The notes under the pieces were generated by a model. The model searched no databases. It was not told the DNA's origin and was given only the letters and a program-made list of their open reading frames with translations. From the NCBI GenBank assembly GCA_002702065.1, contig NZXX01000009.1:620001-684000 (forward strand): 64,000 nt of DNA, written 5' to 3'. Origin of the DNA: Anaerolineaceae bacterium. Its GTDB lineage: Bacteria > Chloroflexota > Anaerolineae > Aggregatilineales > Phototrophicaceae. Of this stretch, positions 18,098 to 25,132 are shown in pieces. The first letter of the stretch is position 1; each line of letters opens with the position of its first letter. The translations under genes were made by a program, and so were the position numbers.

Positions 18098-18284
18098 CCA
18101 ACTCCCGATCAAATCAGGCTTCATTGTAAAAGCAAAAGATCTTCCCAGAGTTAATGTCGTATCAAATTTTCGTTTAATTTTGAGAGAAGTATTTGATGAT
18201 CGCAGAGGCAGGACTCTAAATGCAAACATCCGGTCAGGCAAGGTCCCGGATGTTTTTTCTCTTGAATTTCTCAGGTTACAGGCA

Positions 18285-18494
18285 TCACTGGTGCAGGTCG
18301 CATTCGCTGATTGTGGTGCGGCAGCGCTGGCAGTGCCACAGGCGGACGACTGGCTCTAGCCCGGCAGCTTCTGCCACATGGCGCGGCCACCGTTGTTCGC
18401 CCGCATAGCTGAACCGCGTCCGCGTCTGGCAGGTGGGGCACAGCGCCATGACATCCCCCCAAATGGGTTGATTAAGTGAAATGGCGAGGAACAT
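18285..18494 (-). CDS. Small zinc-ribbon protein
   Basis: 69 aa from the ATG at 18494, with a perfect AGGAGG 7 nt upstream; an internal ATG at 18449 (MALCPTC) is a shorter possibility. Two zinc knuckles C-P-T-C and C-Q-R-C, 36 residues apart, form a ribbon. No enzymatic domain. Function is unknown; proteins of this kind often bind nucleic acid or a partner. It lies between the P450 and PHP genes with its own likely promoter region. Confidence 0.6.
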   Translation of the reverse strand: MFLAISLNQPIWGDVMALCPTCQTRTRFSYAGEQRWPRHVAEAAGLEPVVRLWHCQRCRTTISECDLHQ

Positions 18495-18553
18495 GACTGG
18501 CCTCCTTTCGCTCTCAGACGTCGCGGATTCGGCATCTGATTTCATTGTATAAC

Positions 18554-18572
18554 ACAACCCGGTGTGGGTTGT
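18554..18572. promoter_or_regulatory. Perfect inverted repeat upstream of the zinc-ribbon gene
   Basis: ACAACCC-GGTGT-GGGTTGT, 7-bp arms with a 5-nt spacer, next to a minus-strand TACAAT (18549-18544). Possible operator for the zinc-ribbon gene, or a short hairpin. Confidence 0.4.
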
Positions 18573-18638
18573 CTGCACATTGTTAGGAAGTGTATTCGAT
18601 TCGTTGCGTTTGCGATGGGTGGCTGGCCGGTCGCTGCC

Positions 18639-20000
18639 CTACGGCTGATGCGCGACAATCGTTTGCCGCACCTTCACGCGCATCCGCAGGCCGTGCTTCG
18701 GGCCCATCGTCACCAGCGGATCAATCTCGACGGCCTGATCCGGCATCAATGACAGGCTGAAACGCTGGGCAATCGTCGCCAGAATCAACTGCGCTTCCAT
18801 CATGGCGAAGCTGTTGCCAATGCACACACGCGGTCCACCGCCAAAGGGGAAATAGGCATAACGCGGGATAAGCTTTTCATTTTCCGGGCTGAAGCGCTCC
18901 GGGTTAAACATCAGCGGGTCGTCAAAATAATGCGGGCTGCGCTGTACCGCGTAGGGTGAAACAAACACGCTGCTGCCTTCGGGAATCACATACCCATCAA
19001 TGAGGACATCCGCTGCTGCGTCACGTGCGTTCAGCACCCAGGCTGGCGGATACAACCGCAGCGACTCCTTGATAATCATGGCCGTATATTTGAGGTTGGG
19101 CAGGTCGGCCAACGTGGCGTTGCGGTCGCCCAGCGCCATATCGACTTCCTCGTGCAGCCGCGCCGCGACATCCGGGTTTTGCGACAGCAGATACCAGGTC
19201 CAGGTGAGAGCATTGGAGGTGGTTTCGTGGCCGGCGGCGAACAGGGTTACGGCTTCGTCGCGCACTTCCTGGTCGGTCATGCGCACCCCCTGCTCATCCT
19301 CAGATGACAGCAGCATCGACAGCAAATCGCCCTTGTCCTCGTTGGTTTTGCGCCGTTCGTTGATCACTTCGCGGATCACCCGGTCGAGCGTATCGCTGGC
19401 GGCGCGGCGCTGGCGGTTGCGGTCCAGCGGCAGCCAATCCGGGATCACATTCTGCACCCGAAAATCCATCCCGGCGATCTGTTGCAGGCTCTCGACCGCG
19501 TGCCCGACAACGGCGGCCTGCCCGGCCACGTCGGCATCAAACAGCGATTTGGCGACAATCTCCATCGTCACCTGCTGCATGGCTTCGTTGATAGGCTGCA
19601 CGCTGCCATCTTCCCACGCATCCAGCAGCCGGTTGGTGTAATCGACCATGGTGCTGGCATAGGCCTGAATGCGGCTGGTATGAAACGCGGGCTGCACCAT
19701 CTTGCGCTGCCGCTTGTGATAGGCGCCATCCGTTACCAGAATGCCTTTGCCGAGGAATTTGCTCAGAATCGCGATGTCGCGCCGCGACTTGCGAAACTTG
19801 TCATGCTGTCCGACGAGCACATCCTGAATATATTCCGGTTTGGAAACCAGATAGTAGTGAATGTGCAGCAGGCGAAAGTGCGCGATGTCGGGGAAGTCGT
19901 TGGTCGTCCGCAGCAGAAATTCCGCCGGGTTGGCCGCCATAGCCTGAATATTGCCGAACAGCGGATGGCCTTGTGGGCCGGGTACGGGTTTGCTTCCCAT
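18639..20000 (-). CDS. Cytochrome P450
   Basis: 453 aa from the ATG at 20000, with GGTGAGGAG upstream; the start at 20072 is not supported by a ribosome site. P450 hallmarks: an N-terminal MGSKPVPGPQGHPLFGN proline-rich hinge; the I-helix AGHETTSNAL oxygen-activation motif; ExxR (ESLRLYP); and the haem-binding loop PFGGGPRVCIG with C393 as the thiolate ligand. No transmembrane anchor, so it is soluble. The pattern is closest to the CYP102/CYP4-type fatty-acid hydroxylase clan, but the substrate is unknown. No ferredoxin or reductase gene is adjacent, so redox partners lie elsewhere. Confidence 0.93.
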   Translation of the reverse strand: MGSKPVPGPQGHPLFGNIQAMAANPAEFLLRTTNDFPDIAHFRLLHIHYYLVSKPEYIQDVLVGQHDKFRKSRRDIAILSKFLGKGILVTDGAYHKRQRKMVQPAFHTSRIQAYASTMVDYTNRLLDAWEDGSVQPINEAMQQVTMEIVAKSLFDADVAGQAAVVGHAVESLQQIAGMDFRVQNVIPDWLPLDRNRQRRAASDTLDRVIREVINERRKTNEDKGDLLSMLLSSEDEQGVRMTDQEVRDEAVTLFAAGHETTSNALTWTWYLLSQNPDVAARLHEEVDMALGDRNATLADLPNLKYTAMIIKESLRLYPPAWVLNARDAAADVLIDGYVIPEGSSVFVSPYAVQRSPHYFDDPLMFNPERFSPENEKLIPRYAYFPFGGGPRVCIGNSFAMMEAQLILATIAQRFSLSLMPDQAVEIDPLVTMGPKHGLRMRVKVRQTIVAHQP

Positions 20001-20056
20001 CACACACTCCTCACCGCCAGCATTGCCCTTATTGTAAGAGGAACGCGCAATTGAAG

Positions 20057-20590
20057 CTAATCGCCTCGCCATTCATGTTCCAGCAGGCTCATGATGATCT
20101 CGTCGTGATAGTCACCATCCCACAACAGCGCATCGCGCAGCACGCCCTCCCGCCTGAAACCGAGCTTGTTTTCGTAGACGTGGATGGCACGCGGGTTGAA
20201 GTCGTACACCCCCAGCGAAATACGGTGCAGGCGCAGCACACCAAAACCATAATCAAGCGCCAGCCGCATCGCTTCGGTGCCATAGCCCTTGCCAAAATAC
20301 TGCGGGTCGAACATCCCGATGCGGATATTGGCGCTGCGGTTATCCGTGTCGATCTGATTGATCACCACTTCGCCCACCACCGTATCATCCAGCGTGCAGA
20401 TGACCCAACCGGCCCGGCTGTCATCCGTGCTGTTGCGGTCGATATACGCCTCGATCTGGGCCATCGTAAATGTGCCCTGTGTGCCGGTTAAGCGCCCGCC
20501 CTCTGGCTCCGCCGAACCTGCAAAAATCACCGCTTTATCCCGCATCTCGTGCGGTCGCAGATAAATCCGATTGCCGTCCAGTCGAGTCAT
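20057..20590 (-). CDS. GNAT-family N-acetyltransferase
   Basis: 177 aa, ATG at 20590. RimJ/RimL-type layout: N-terminal DGNRIYLRPHEMRDK, central VVGEVVINQIDTDNRSANIRIGMFDP, acetyl-CoA loop FGKGYGTEAMRLAL, and the end HRISLGVYDFNPRAIHVYENKLGF. The substrate is not predictable. It lies 57 nt upstream of the P450 gene and could be in the same transcript. Confidence 0.85.
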   Translation of the reverse strand: MTRLDGNRIYLRPHEMRDKAVIFAGSAEPEGGRLTGTQGTFTMAQIEAYIDRNSTDDSRAGWVICTLDDTVVGEVVINQIDTDNRSANIRIGMFDPQYFGKGYGTEAMRLALDYGFGVLRLHRISLGVYDFNPRAIHVYENKLGFRREGVLRDALLWDGDYHDEIIMSLLEHEWRGD

Positions 20591-20626
20591 GATTCTGTCT
20601 TTATCAAATGCGCCGATAAGGTTCGA

Positions 20627-21235
20627 TTACGGTGTGTCGGCGGACTGCGCGGCATACCAGCGCACGGCGGCCCGGCCCATCAACTGCACAATCACATAAT
20701 TGACGCCAAAGCTGACCACCGCACCCACCACCGGAATCAGCTTGGAGAAGGACTTGCCGATCACCCGCAGCGCCAGCCGCATGAGCAGGTTGGTTGAACT
20801 TTGCGTCACGCGGCTGCTGCCCGTCATCACCAGATAATTGCGCACAGTGCCGGGCGGGGTGCCGCTGTAGAGCACGGCGATAAACTCGATCAGCGCCGCC
20901 TGCACCCGGAACGACAGCACAATATCAATCGGCAGCGCAATCGGCAGCGTCACCAAACCACCAATGCCGGTGATGGCGCCAATCACCCCGCACTTCATCG
21001 CCTGCTGCCGGATAATGCGGTTCACCAGATCGTCCTGACTGGCCTGCGGATACCGCTGTTGCAGGTCGGCATACTGCTGCTGGATTTTGGCGACATCCGG
21101 CCCCAGCCATGCTTCGAGGCGCTGCTGCCCGGCGCGCACGACGACCCACATCAGCACCGCAAAGGTGAGCAGCGGCAGCACGCACAGCAGGCCAAAAGCC
21201 AGCAAAACAGTCTGACCAAGATTCTCAATGTCCAT
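20627..21235 (-). CDS. EcsC-like membrane protein
   Basis: 202 aa, ATG with AGAGGA upstream. An N-terminal membrane segment (LGQTVLLAFGLLCVLPLLTFAVLMWVVV) is followed by an EcsC-family-like core: a Gly-rich hydrophobic region GAITGIGGLVTLPIALPIDI, then SFRVQAALIEFIAVLYSG and KLIPVVGAVVSFGVNYVIV near the end. The role of this family is poorly known; it may affect ABC transport or membrane processes. It lies 19 nt after a lipoprotein gene on the same strand. Confidence 0.65.
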   Translation of the reverse strand: MDIENLGQTVLLAFGLLCVLPLLTFAVLMWVVVRAGQQRLEAWLGPDVAKIQQQYADLQQRYPQASQDDLVNRIIRQQAMKCGVIGAITGIGGLVTLPIALPIDIVLSFRVQAALIEFIAVLYSGTPPGTVRNYLVMTGSSRVTQSSTNLLMRLALRVIGKSFSKLIPVVGAVVSFGVNYVIVQLMGRAAVRWYAAQSADTP

Positions 21236-21254
21236 GCGCGTCCTCTTTCAGGCG

Positions 21255-21794
21255 CTAATCCCACGATACGCTGTAACTGCCATCCAGATTTTCGCGGTCC
21301 ACGAGCACTTCATAGGTGCCGCCCTGTTCAACCGTCACTTCGGCGCGCCCGGTTTCGCTGGCTGTAAACACCTGCTGCCACAGCACACCATCCGGCCCTT
21401 GCAGCGTCATCGACACCGTGCCGGTATCCTCAATCGTGATCTCATAATTCACGCCGATCGACGCACCAGCGCGCACCTCAATCGTATAGCGCTCGTCCGC
21501 CAGCGCCGCATCCATCGTCGGCAGGCCTTCGGTATTCGGGTTGCTGCCATTGCCAAAATCGACGGTGGTCGGCGCCGCCGAGGGCAGGGTCGCCGTGACG
21601 AGTGTGATCTGCGTTGGCGTGGGCTGGAGCGTCGCCACGGGCTGGGTAATCTGACTATCCAGCGTGGTAGGAGCCGGGTTCGCCGCAGTCGCCACATTAT
21701 CGGGTTGAGTCGGCGGGATGGTCGGTGTCGGGGGCTGCTGCTGCAAGTTACAGGCCGTCAGCAGCAGGCTGATCAGCAGAATAATTCGGCGCAT
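21255..21794 (-). CDS. Lipoprotein with PPC-like beta domain
   Basis: 179 aa. Type II signal peptide with lipobox LLTAC (C15), a Pro/Thr-rich linker to about residue 80, then a beta domain (TIEVRAGASIGVNYEIT to YSVSWD) resembling pre-peptidase C-terminal or other beta-sandwich binding domains. It is anchored on the outer face of the membrane. Function unknown. It is upstream of the EcsC-like gene and probably co-transcribed. Confidence 0.7.
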   Translation of the reverse strand: MRRIILLISLLLTACNLQQQPPTPTIPPTQPDNVATAANPAPTTLDSQITQPVATLQPTPTQITLVTATLPSAAPTTVDFGNGSNPNTEGLPTMDAALADERYTIEVRAGASIGVNYEITIEDTGTVSMTLQGPDGVLWQQVFTASETGRAEVTVEQGGTYEVLVDRENLDGSYSVSWD

Positions 21795-21845
21795 GATGCC
21801 TCCTTATCCGAATGAGCTTCAGTCATCCGGCAAATTGTCGATGTC

Positions 21846-22646
21846 CTAGCATCCGAATGGGATGGTGATGTTCGGGACGTTGCCGATGTCGTACAGGTCA
21901 TAGCGCACAATGACCTGGCCGCTCACCGGCAGCTGACGATCAAAGATGAAGGCGTTCTCTACATCCAGGTTGACGTAAAAGCGGACCACCGTATCGCGTT
22001 CCGGCGCGACCCATAACTCGCCATTAGCCGCCAGCGTGCCATTTTCATCCAGCCGGATTGATGGCAGATTCAGGTCTTCCGTCTCGAAGCGATACTGCCA
22101 CGCTTCCTCGCCGTTGAGGGTCGCGCGCAGGCCGGTCGGCACGGCTTCGCGCACACCGCCCACCAGCAGCCCGGCTTTCAGGTCCGCCGCGGTTTCCGCA
22201 TCCGCACCGGTGTTGCAGACATTGTCGCTGATGAGAAACGTATCCGGCCCCAGCCGCACCGCTTCGAAATTGTTGTCTTCTTCCTGTCCGATCAGCTCGC
22301 CAGCGGTTTCCACCACCACCCGGCGCGAGGACGCCAGCTGGTTGAACCAGACCTCGGCGCGTGCGGTGGCAGATGTCTCACGCGGGGTACGCGCAAAAAT
22401 GCCATCAAATTCCAGTGTGACCACATAACGCCAGCCCGATAGTTCGTCCAGTTGTGCATCCACTTCCGGGAACGAAACCCCATCCCGATAGGCAGGGGGC
22501 GGTGCGTTCTCGGTCATGAACTGCGCGGTCGCGGCTTCATCCGGCGAAGCCAGTGTCGGAATATCCGATAACTGCTGGCCGCGCCTGCCGCTGCAACCCA
22601 CCAGCAAGGCGAAAATGATGGTCAGAAACAGGGTCAATTTCGGCAA
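21846..22646 (-). CDS. Lipoprotein, LppX/LolA-like carrier possibility
   Basis: 266 aa from a TTG at 22646 (MPKLTLFLTIIFALLVGC), giving an 18-residue type II signal and lipidated Cys18. An ATG at 22736 opens a longer frame, but it lies upstream of a good minus-strand promoter (TTGTCA at 22710-22705, 17 nt, TACAAT at 22687-22682), so it cannot be used from that promoter. The body is a beta-rich domain (RYVVTLEFDGIFARTPRETSATARAEVWFN, GELWVAPERDTVVRFYVNLD) ending in a conserved IPFGC. This shape recalls the LolA/LppX lipoprotein-carrier fold, but that is inference. Confidence 0.6.
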   Translation of the reverse strand: MPKLTLFLTIIFALLVGCSGRRGQQLSDIPTLASPDEAATAQFMTENAPPPAYRDGVSFPEVDAQLDELSGWRYVVTLEFDGIFARTPRETSATARAEVWFNQLASSRRVVVETAGELIGQEEDNNFEAVRLGPDTFLISDNVCNTGADAETAADLKAGLLVGGVREAVPTGLRATLNGEEAWQYRFETEDLNLPSIRLDENGTLAANGELWVAPERDTVVRFYVNLDVENAFIFDRQLPVSGQVIVRYDLYDIGNVPNITIPFGC

Positions 22647-22681
22647 CAGGTTGCTCGCTCCACATAGATCACCCGCATCGC

Positions 22682-22710
22682 ATTGTATAATCGCAGCGCA
22701 GCATTGACAA
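22682..22710 (-). promoter_or_regulatory. Promoter of the lipoprotein gene
   Basis: Minus-strand TTGTCA (22710-22705), 17-nt spacer, TACAAT (22687-22682). It points away from the tRNA cluster and sets the upstream limit of the lipoprotein mRNA. Confidence 0.6.
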
Positions 22711-22764
22711 TGGCACGGGCTTTCGCTAGAATGCATCAGGCTTTTAGCAAGGCAAAAAAGCGTC

Positions 22765-22794
22765 TTGAACCCTGTTACTTGAACGTGCTATAAT
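22765..22794 (+). promoter_or_regulatory. Promoter of the tRNA/rpmG/secE/nusG block
   Basis: TTGAAC (22765-22770), 18-nt spacer, TATAAT (22789-22794), about 13 nt before the first tRNA gene. A strong promoter typical of stable RNA genes. Confidence 0.7.
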
Positions 22795-22807
22795 GTACAG
22801 GTGCTAC

Positions 22808-22880
22808 GCCGCCGTAGCTCAATTGGCAGAGCACAATACTTGTAATATTGGGGTTAAGGGTTCAAGTCCCTTCGGCGGCT
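22808..22880 (+). tRNA. tRNA-Thr (TGT)
   Basis: 73 nt. Acceptor arms GCCGCCG/CGGCGGC pair perfectly, D arm GCTC-AATTGGCA-GAGC, anticodon stem CAATA/TATTG with loop CTTGTAA (anticodon TGT), T arm AAGGG-TTCAAGT-CCCTT, discriminator T. CCA is not encoded. Confidence 0.95.
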
Positions 22881-22897
22881 CTAAAAACCGCATATCT

Positions 22898-22980
22898 GGG
22901 TCGGTGCCCGAGTGGCTAATGGGGACAGACTGTAAATCTGTTGGCGAGAGCCTACGCTGGTTCGAATCCAGCCCGGCCCA
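22898..22980 (+). tRNA. tRNA-Tyr (GTA)
   Basis: 83 nt with a long variable arm, typical of tyrosine tRNA in bacteria. Acceptor GGGTCGG/CCGGCCC (one G-T pair), anticodon stem ACAGA/TCTGT with loop CTGTAAA (GTA), T arm GCTGG-TTCGAAT-CCAGC, discriminator A. CCA is not encoded. Confidence 0.95.
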
Positions 22981-23004
22981 CTTGGCGAAAGCCAAAAGCA
23001 AGTT

Positions 23005-23076
23005 GCCTTTGTAGCTCAGGGGTAGAGCGCACCCTTGGTAAGGGTGAGGTCATGGGTTCAAATCCCATCAAAGGCT
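23005..23076 (+). tRNA. tRNA-Thr (GGT)
   Basis: 72 nt. Acceptor GCCTTTG/CAAAGGC, D arm GCTC/GAGC, anticodon stem CACCC/GGGTG with loop TTGGTAA (GGT), T loop TTCAAAT, discriminator T. Second threonine isoacceptor of the cluster. Confidence 0.95.
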
Positions 23077-23108
23077 TTAAGGACGTTCTATTTTGAGGAA
23101 ACCCGACG

Positions 23109-23270
23109 ATGGCGAAAAAAGGTAATCGGATTGTCGTCAAACTGAAAAGTACAGAGAGCGGGCACATGTACATCACCAGCAAGAACCGTCGTACCCAGAC
23201 GGGCCGCCTGGAGTTGCGCAAGTATGACCCGCTGGTGCGGCGGCATGTGATCTACCGCGAGACGAAGTAG
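23109..23270 (+). CDS. rpmG: Ribosomal protein L33 (bL33)
   Basis: 53 aa; a small gene easily missed. It is a component of the large ribosomal subunit near the E site. Sequence features: MAKKGNRIVVKLKSTESG, then the typical MYITSKNRRTQTGRLELRKYDP and the ending VIYRETK. There are no cysteines, so this is the zinc-free C-minus form. Position between tRNA-Thr and tRNA-Trp, before secE, is the classic bacterial layout; tuf, which often precedes it, is absent here. Confidence 0.95.
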   Translation: MAKKGNRIVVKLKSTESGHMYITSKNRRTQTGRLELRKYDPLVRRHVIYRETK

Positions 23271-23279
23271 GCGTACCAT

Positions 23280-23352
23280 AGGGGAGTAGCTCAATTGGCA
23301 GAGTGGCGGTCTCCAAAACCGTAGGTTGCGGGTTCGATTCCTGCCTCCCCTG
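23280..23352 (+). tRNA. tRNA-Trp (CCA)
   Basis: 73 nt. Acceptor AGGGGAG/CTCCCCT, D arm GCTC/GAGT, anticodon stem GCGGT/ACCGT with loop CTCCAAA (CCA anticodon), T loop TTCGATT, discriminator G. Confidence 0.95.
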
Positions 23353-23363
23353 CTATTCTGCCG

Positions 23364-23389
23364 AAACACCGTCCGTGTGACGGTGTTTT
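23364..23389 (+). terminator. Terminator-like hairpin between tRNA-Trp and secE
   Basis: Arms AAACACCGTC (23364-23373) and GACGGTGTTT (23379-23388), 5-nt loop, then one T. The short T tract suggests partial termination or a processing site that separates the tRNA from the secE mRNA. Confidence 0.5.
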
Positions 23390-23427
23390 GCGTAAACACG
23401 CCCGGTGCGAGAATTTGAGGAGATTAT

Positions 23428-23889
23428 ATGTCCACACAAAAAACCGCTGATGAAAAACCCAAGCGCGGGTGGTGGCCGTTTGGCGGTTCATCGTCGTCTG
23501 ACGAGGGTGCAGAAGCGGAGCCGGAACGCGGCGTGAGCGCCCGTAAAGGCCGTGCCACACCGGGTCGTCGCGCTACGGAACCCGAGGAAAGCGGCAATAT
23601 CGTTGTTCGCTCTGTCACGGGTATACGCGAGTATATCGAGGGCGTGCAATCCGAAATCAACAAGGTGGCCTGGCCCTCCCGCGAAGAAACCCGCCGCCTT
23701 AGCCTGATTGTCCTCGTCGCCACATTACTGTCATCGCTTGTTCTGGGGTTGATCACACTGGCGTACAGCGAATTGTTCCGGATCGGCGTCAACCAACCGC
23801 TCATCTTCCTGGGATTCTTCGTGGGGGTTATCGTGATTGGATTTGTGCTTTACCGCCGGACCAGTCACAGCGACCGACCATCCTATTAA
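23428..23889 (+). CDS. secE: Preprotein translocase subunit SecE, extended form
   Basis: 153 aa, about twice the usual 60-75 aa. The SecE signature IREYIEGVQSEINKVAWPSR (residues 66-85) precedes a first membrane helix (about 92-113). A second helix (about 124-142) follows, which most single-span SecE proteins lack. The first 60 residues are a charged, low-complexity tail with no clear structure. SecE clamps SecY in the export channel. GAGGAG lies before the ATG. Directly upstream of nusG, as in most bacteria. Confidence 0.9.
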   Translation: MSTQKTADEKPKRGWWPFGGSSSSDEGAEAEPERGVSARKGRATPGRRATEPEESGNIVVRSVTGIREYIEGVQSEINKVAWPSREETRRLSLIVLVATLLSSLVLGLITLAYSELFRIGVNQPLIFLGFFVGVIVIGFVLYRRTSHSDRPSY

Positions 23890-23914
23890 TCCACTGGTGA
23901 TTTAGAGGAGCTTT

Positions 23915-24583
23915 ATGGTACCTGATGACGATTTCCTGAATGAGGAGTACGACCCCGAACCTGTTTACCTGGATACTGAAGATAGCAAACCCAACGACAG
24001 CTTCGATGAAGATGAAATCAACATCGTCCTGGACGATGGTACCGGGGATGACGGGGAAGGCGATAAAAAGTGGTATGTCATCCACTGCTACTCCGGCTAT
24101 GAAAACAAGGTCCGCCATTCCATCGAGCAGCGTATCGAAACGATGGGGATGCGCGACAAAATCTTCGATGTGATTGTCCCCACAGAAGAAGAAATCGAGA
24201 TTAAAGAAGGCAAACGGCGCACCGTCGAACGGCGGGTCTTCCCCGGCTATCTGCTGGTCGAGATGAAGATGGACGAAGACTCGTGGTATGTGGTGCGTAA
24301 TACACCCGGTGTCACCGGCTTCGTGGGGATGGGCAATGAACCCACGCCGCTGCGACCTGAAGAAGTCAAGAAAATCATGGATCGCATGTCGCAGGAGACT
24401 CCGACCGTTAAAGTCAATTTCGCCGTTGGCGAAAAAGTCCGCATTGTCGACGGCCCGTTCAACGATTTTATCGGCACGGTGGCCGCCATCGATGCGGAAA
24501 AAAGCAAGGTACGCGTCATGGTCAACTTCTTCGGGCGCGATACCCCGGTAGAACTGGATTTCCTGGAAGTCGAAAAAACCTGA
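23915..24583 (+). CDS. nusG: Transcription elongation/antitermination factor NusG
   Basis: 222 aa. The NGN domain starts at about residue 51 (DKKWYVIHCYSGYENKV), with RRVFPGYLLVEMKMDED and TPGVTGFVGMG matching the RNA-polymerase-binding surface. The KOW domain follows (about 165-200; FAVGEKVRIVDGPFNDFIGTV). The first 50 residues are very acidic (many D and E) and not part of the usual short NusG. It contacts RNA polymerase and the ribosome or Rho. SD GAGGAG upstream; 15 nt before rplK. Confidence 0.96.
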   Translation: MVPDDDFLNEEYDPEPVYLDTEDSKPNDSFDEDEINIVLDDGTGDDGEGDKKWYVIHCYSGYENKVRHSIEQRIETMGMRDKIFDVIVPTEEEIEIKEGKRRTVERRVFPGYLLVEMKMDEDSWYVVRNTPGVTGFVGMGNEPTPLRPEEVKKIMDRMSQETPTVKVNFAVGEKVRIVDGPFNDFIGTVAAIDAEKSKVRVMVNFFGRDTPVELDFLEVEKT

Positions 24584-24598
24584 TCGAGGTAGGATTCA

Positions 24599-25024
24599 AT
24601 GGCAAAGAAAATCAAAGCAATCGTCACCCTGCAAATTCCGGCGGGCAAGGCCAACCCGGCCCCGCCCATCGGCCCGGCGCTGGCCCAGCATGGTATCAAC
24701 CTGATGGGCTTCTGCAAGGAATATAACGCTCGTACCAGCAATCGTATGGGCGAGATCGTCCCGGCGGAAATCACCATCTTCAGCGATAGTTCTTTCCGCT
24801 TCATTCTCAAAAGCCCGCCGACCGCGTTCCTGATCAAACGTGCCGCCGGGATCGACAAGGGTTCCCAGAAACCCAACGCCGAAAAGGTTGGCAGCCTGAC
24901 GCGCAAACAGGTGCGTGAGATCGCCGAAACCAAACTGCCGGACATGAACACCACCGACGTCGAGGCCATTATGCGCCAGATCGAAGGTACGGCCCGGCAG
25001 ATGGGTGTCACCGTTACGGACTAA
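24599..25024 (+). CDS. rplK: Ribosomal protein L11 (uL11)
   Basis: 141 aa, standard length. Large-subunit protein of the GTPase-associated centre. The typical N terminus AKKIKAIVTLQIPAGKANPAPPIGPALAQHGINLMGFCKEYN is complete and the C-terminal RNA-binding domain ends in GTARQMGVTV. GAGGTAGGA precedes the ATG. Next gene is rplA after 108 nt with a likely control element. Confidence 0.97.
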   Translation: MAKKIKAIVTLQIPAGKANPAPPIGPALAQHGINLMGFCKEYNARTSNRMGEIVPAEITIFSDSSFRFILKSPPTAFLIKRAAGIDKGSQKPNAEKVGSLTRKQVREIAETKLPDMNTTDVEAIMRQIEGTARQMGVTVTD

Positions 25025-25035
25025 CTGTGAATGCG

Positions 25036-25061
25036 CAGGGGTGATGACCAGATCGCCCCTG
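25036..25061. repeat. Hairpin between rplK and rplA, dispersed-palindrome type
   Basis: Arms CAGGGGTGAT (25036-25045) and ATCGCCCCTG (25052-25061), one G-T pair, loop of 6 nt. It resembles the palindrome at 15209. There is no T run, so it is not a standard terminator. Confidence 0.5.
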
Positions 25062-25087
25062 ACTTACACAACATCATCCTTATAGTT

Positions 25088-25118
25088 TGTGGGAGGGCTG
25101 CGGCCCGCCAGTACCACA
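25088..25118 (+). promoter_or_regulatory. Possible L1-binding leader hairpin before rplA
   Basis: Outer stem TGTGG/CCACA (25088-25092 and 25114-25118), inner stem GGGC/GCCC (25095-25098 and 25103-25106) with a short left and larger right internal loop. L1-type mRNA targets use an asymmetric internal loop close to the L11-L1 start region, so this may be an autoregulatory L1 site. The match to the known L1 target was not verified. Confidence 0.4.
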
Positions 25119-25132
25119 GGGAGATATCAAAC

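Noticed and set aside
16568..18154. 528-codon open frame on the plus strand
   Set aside because: Antisense to the proline dehydrogenase and PHP genes; no ribosome site and no domain.
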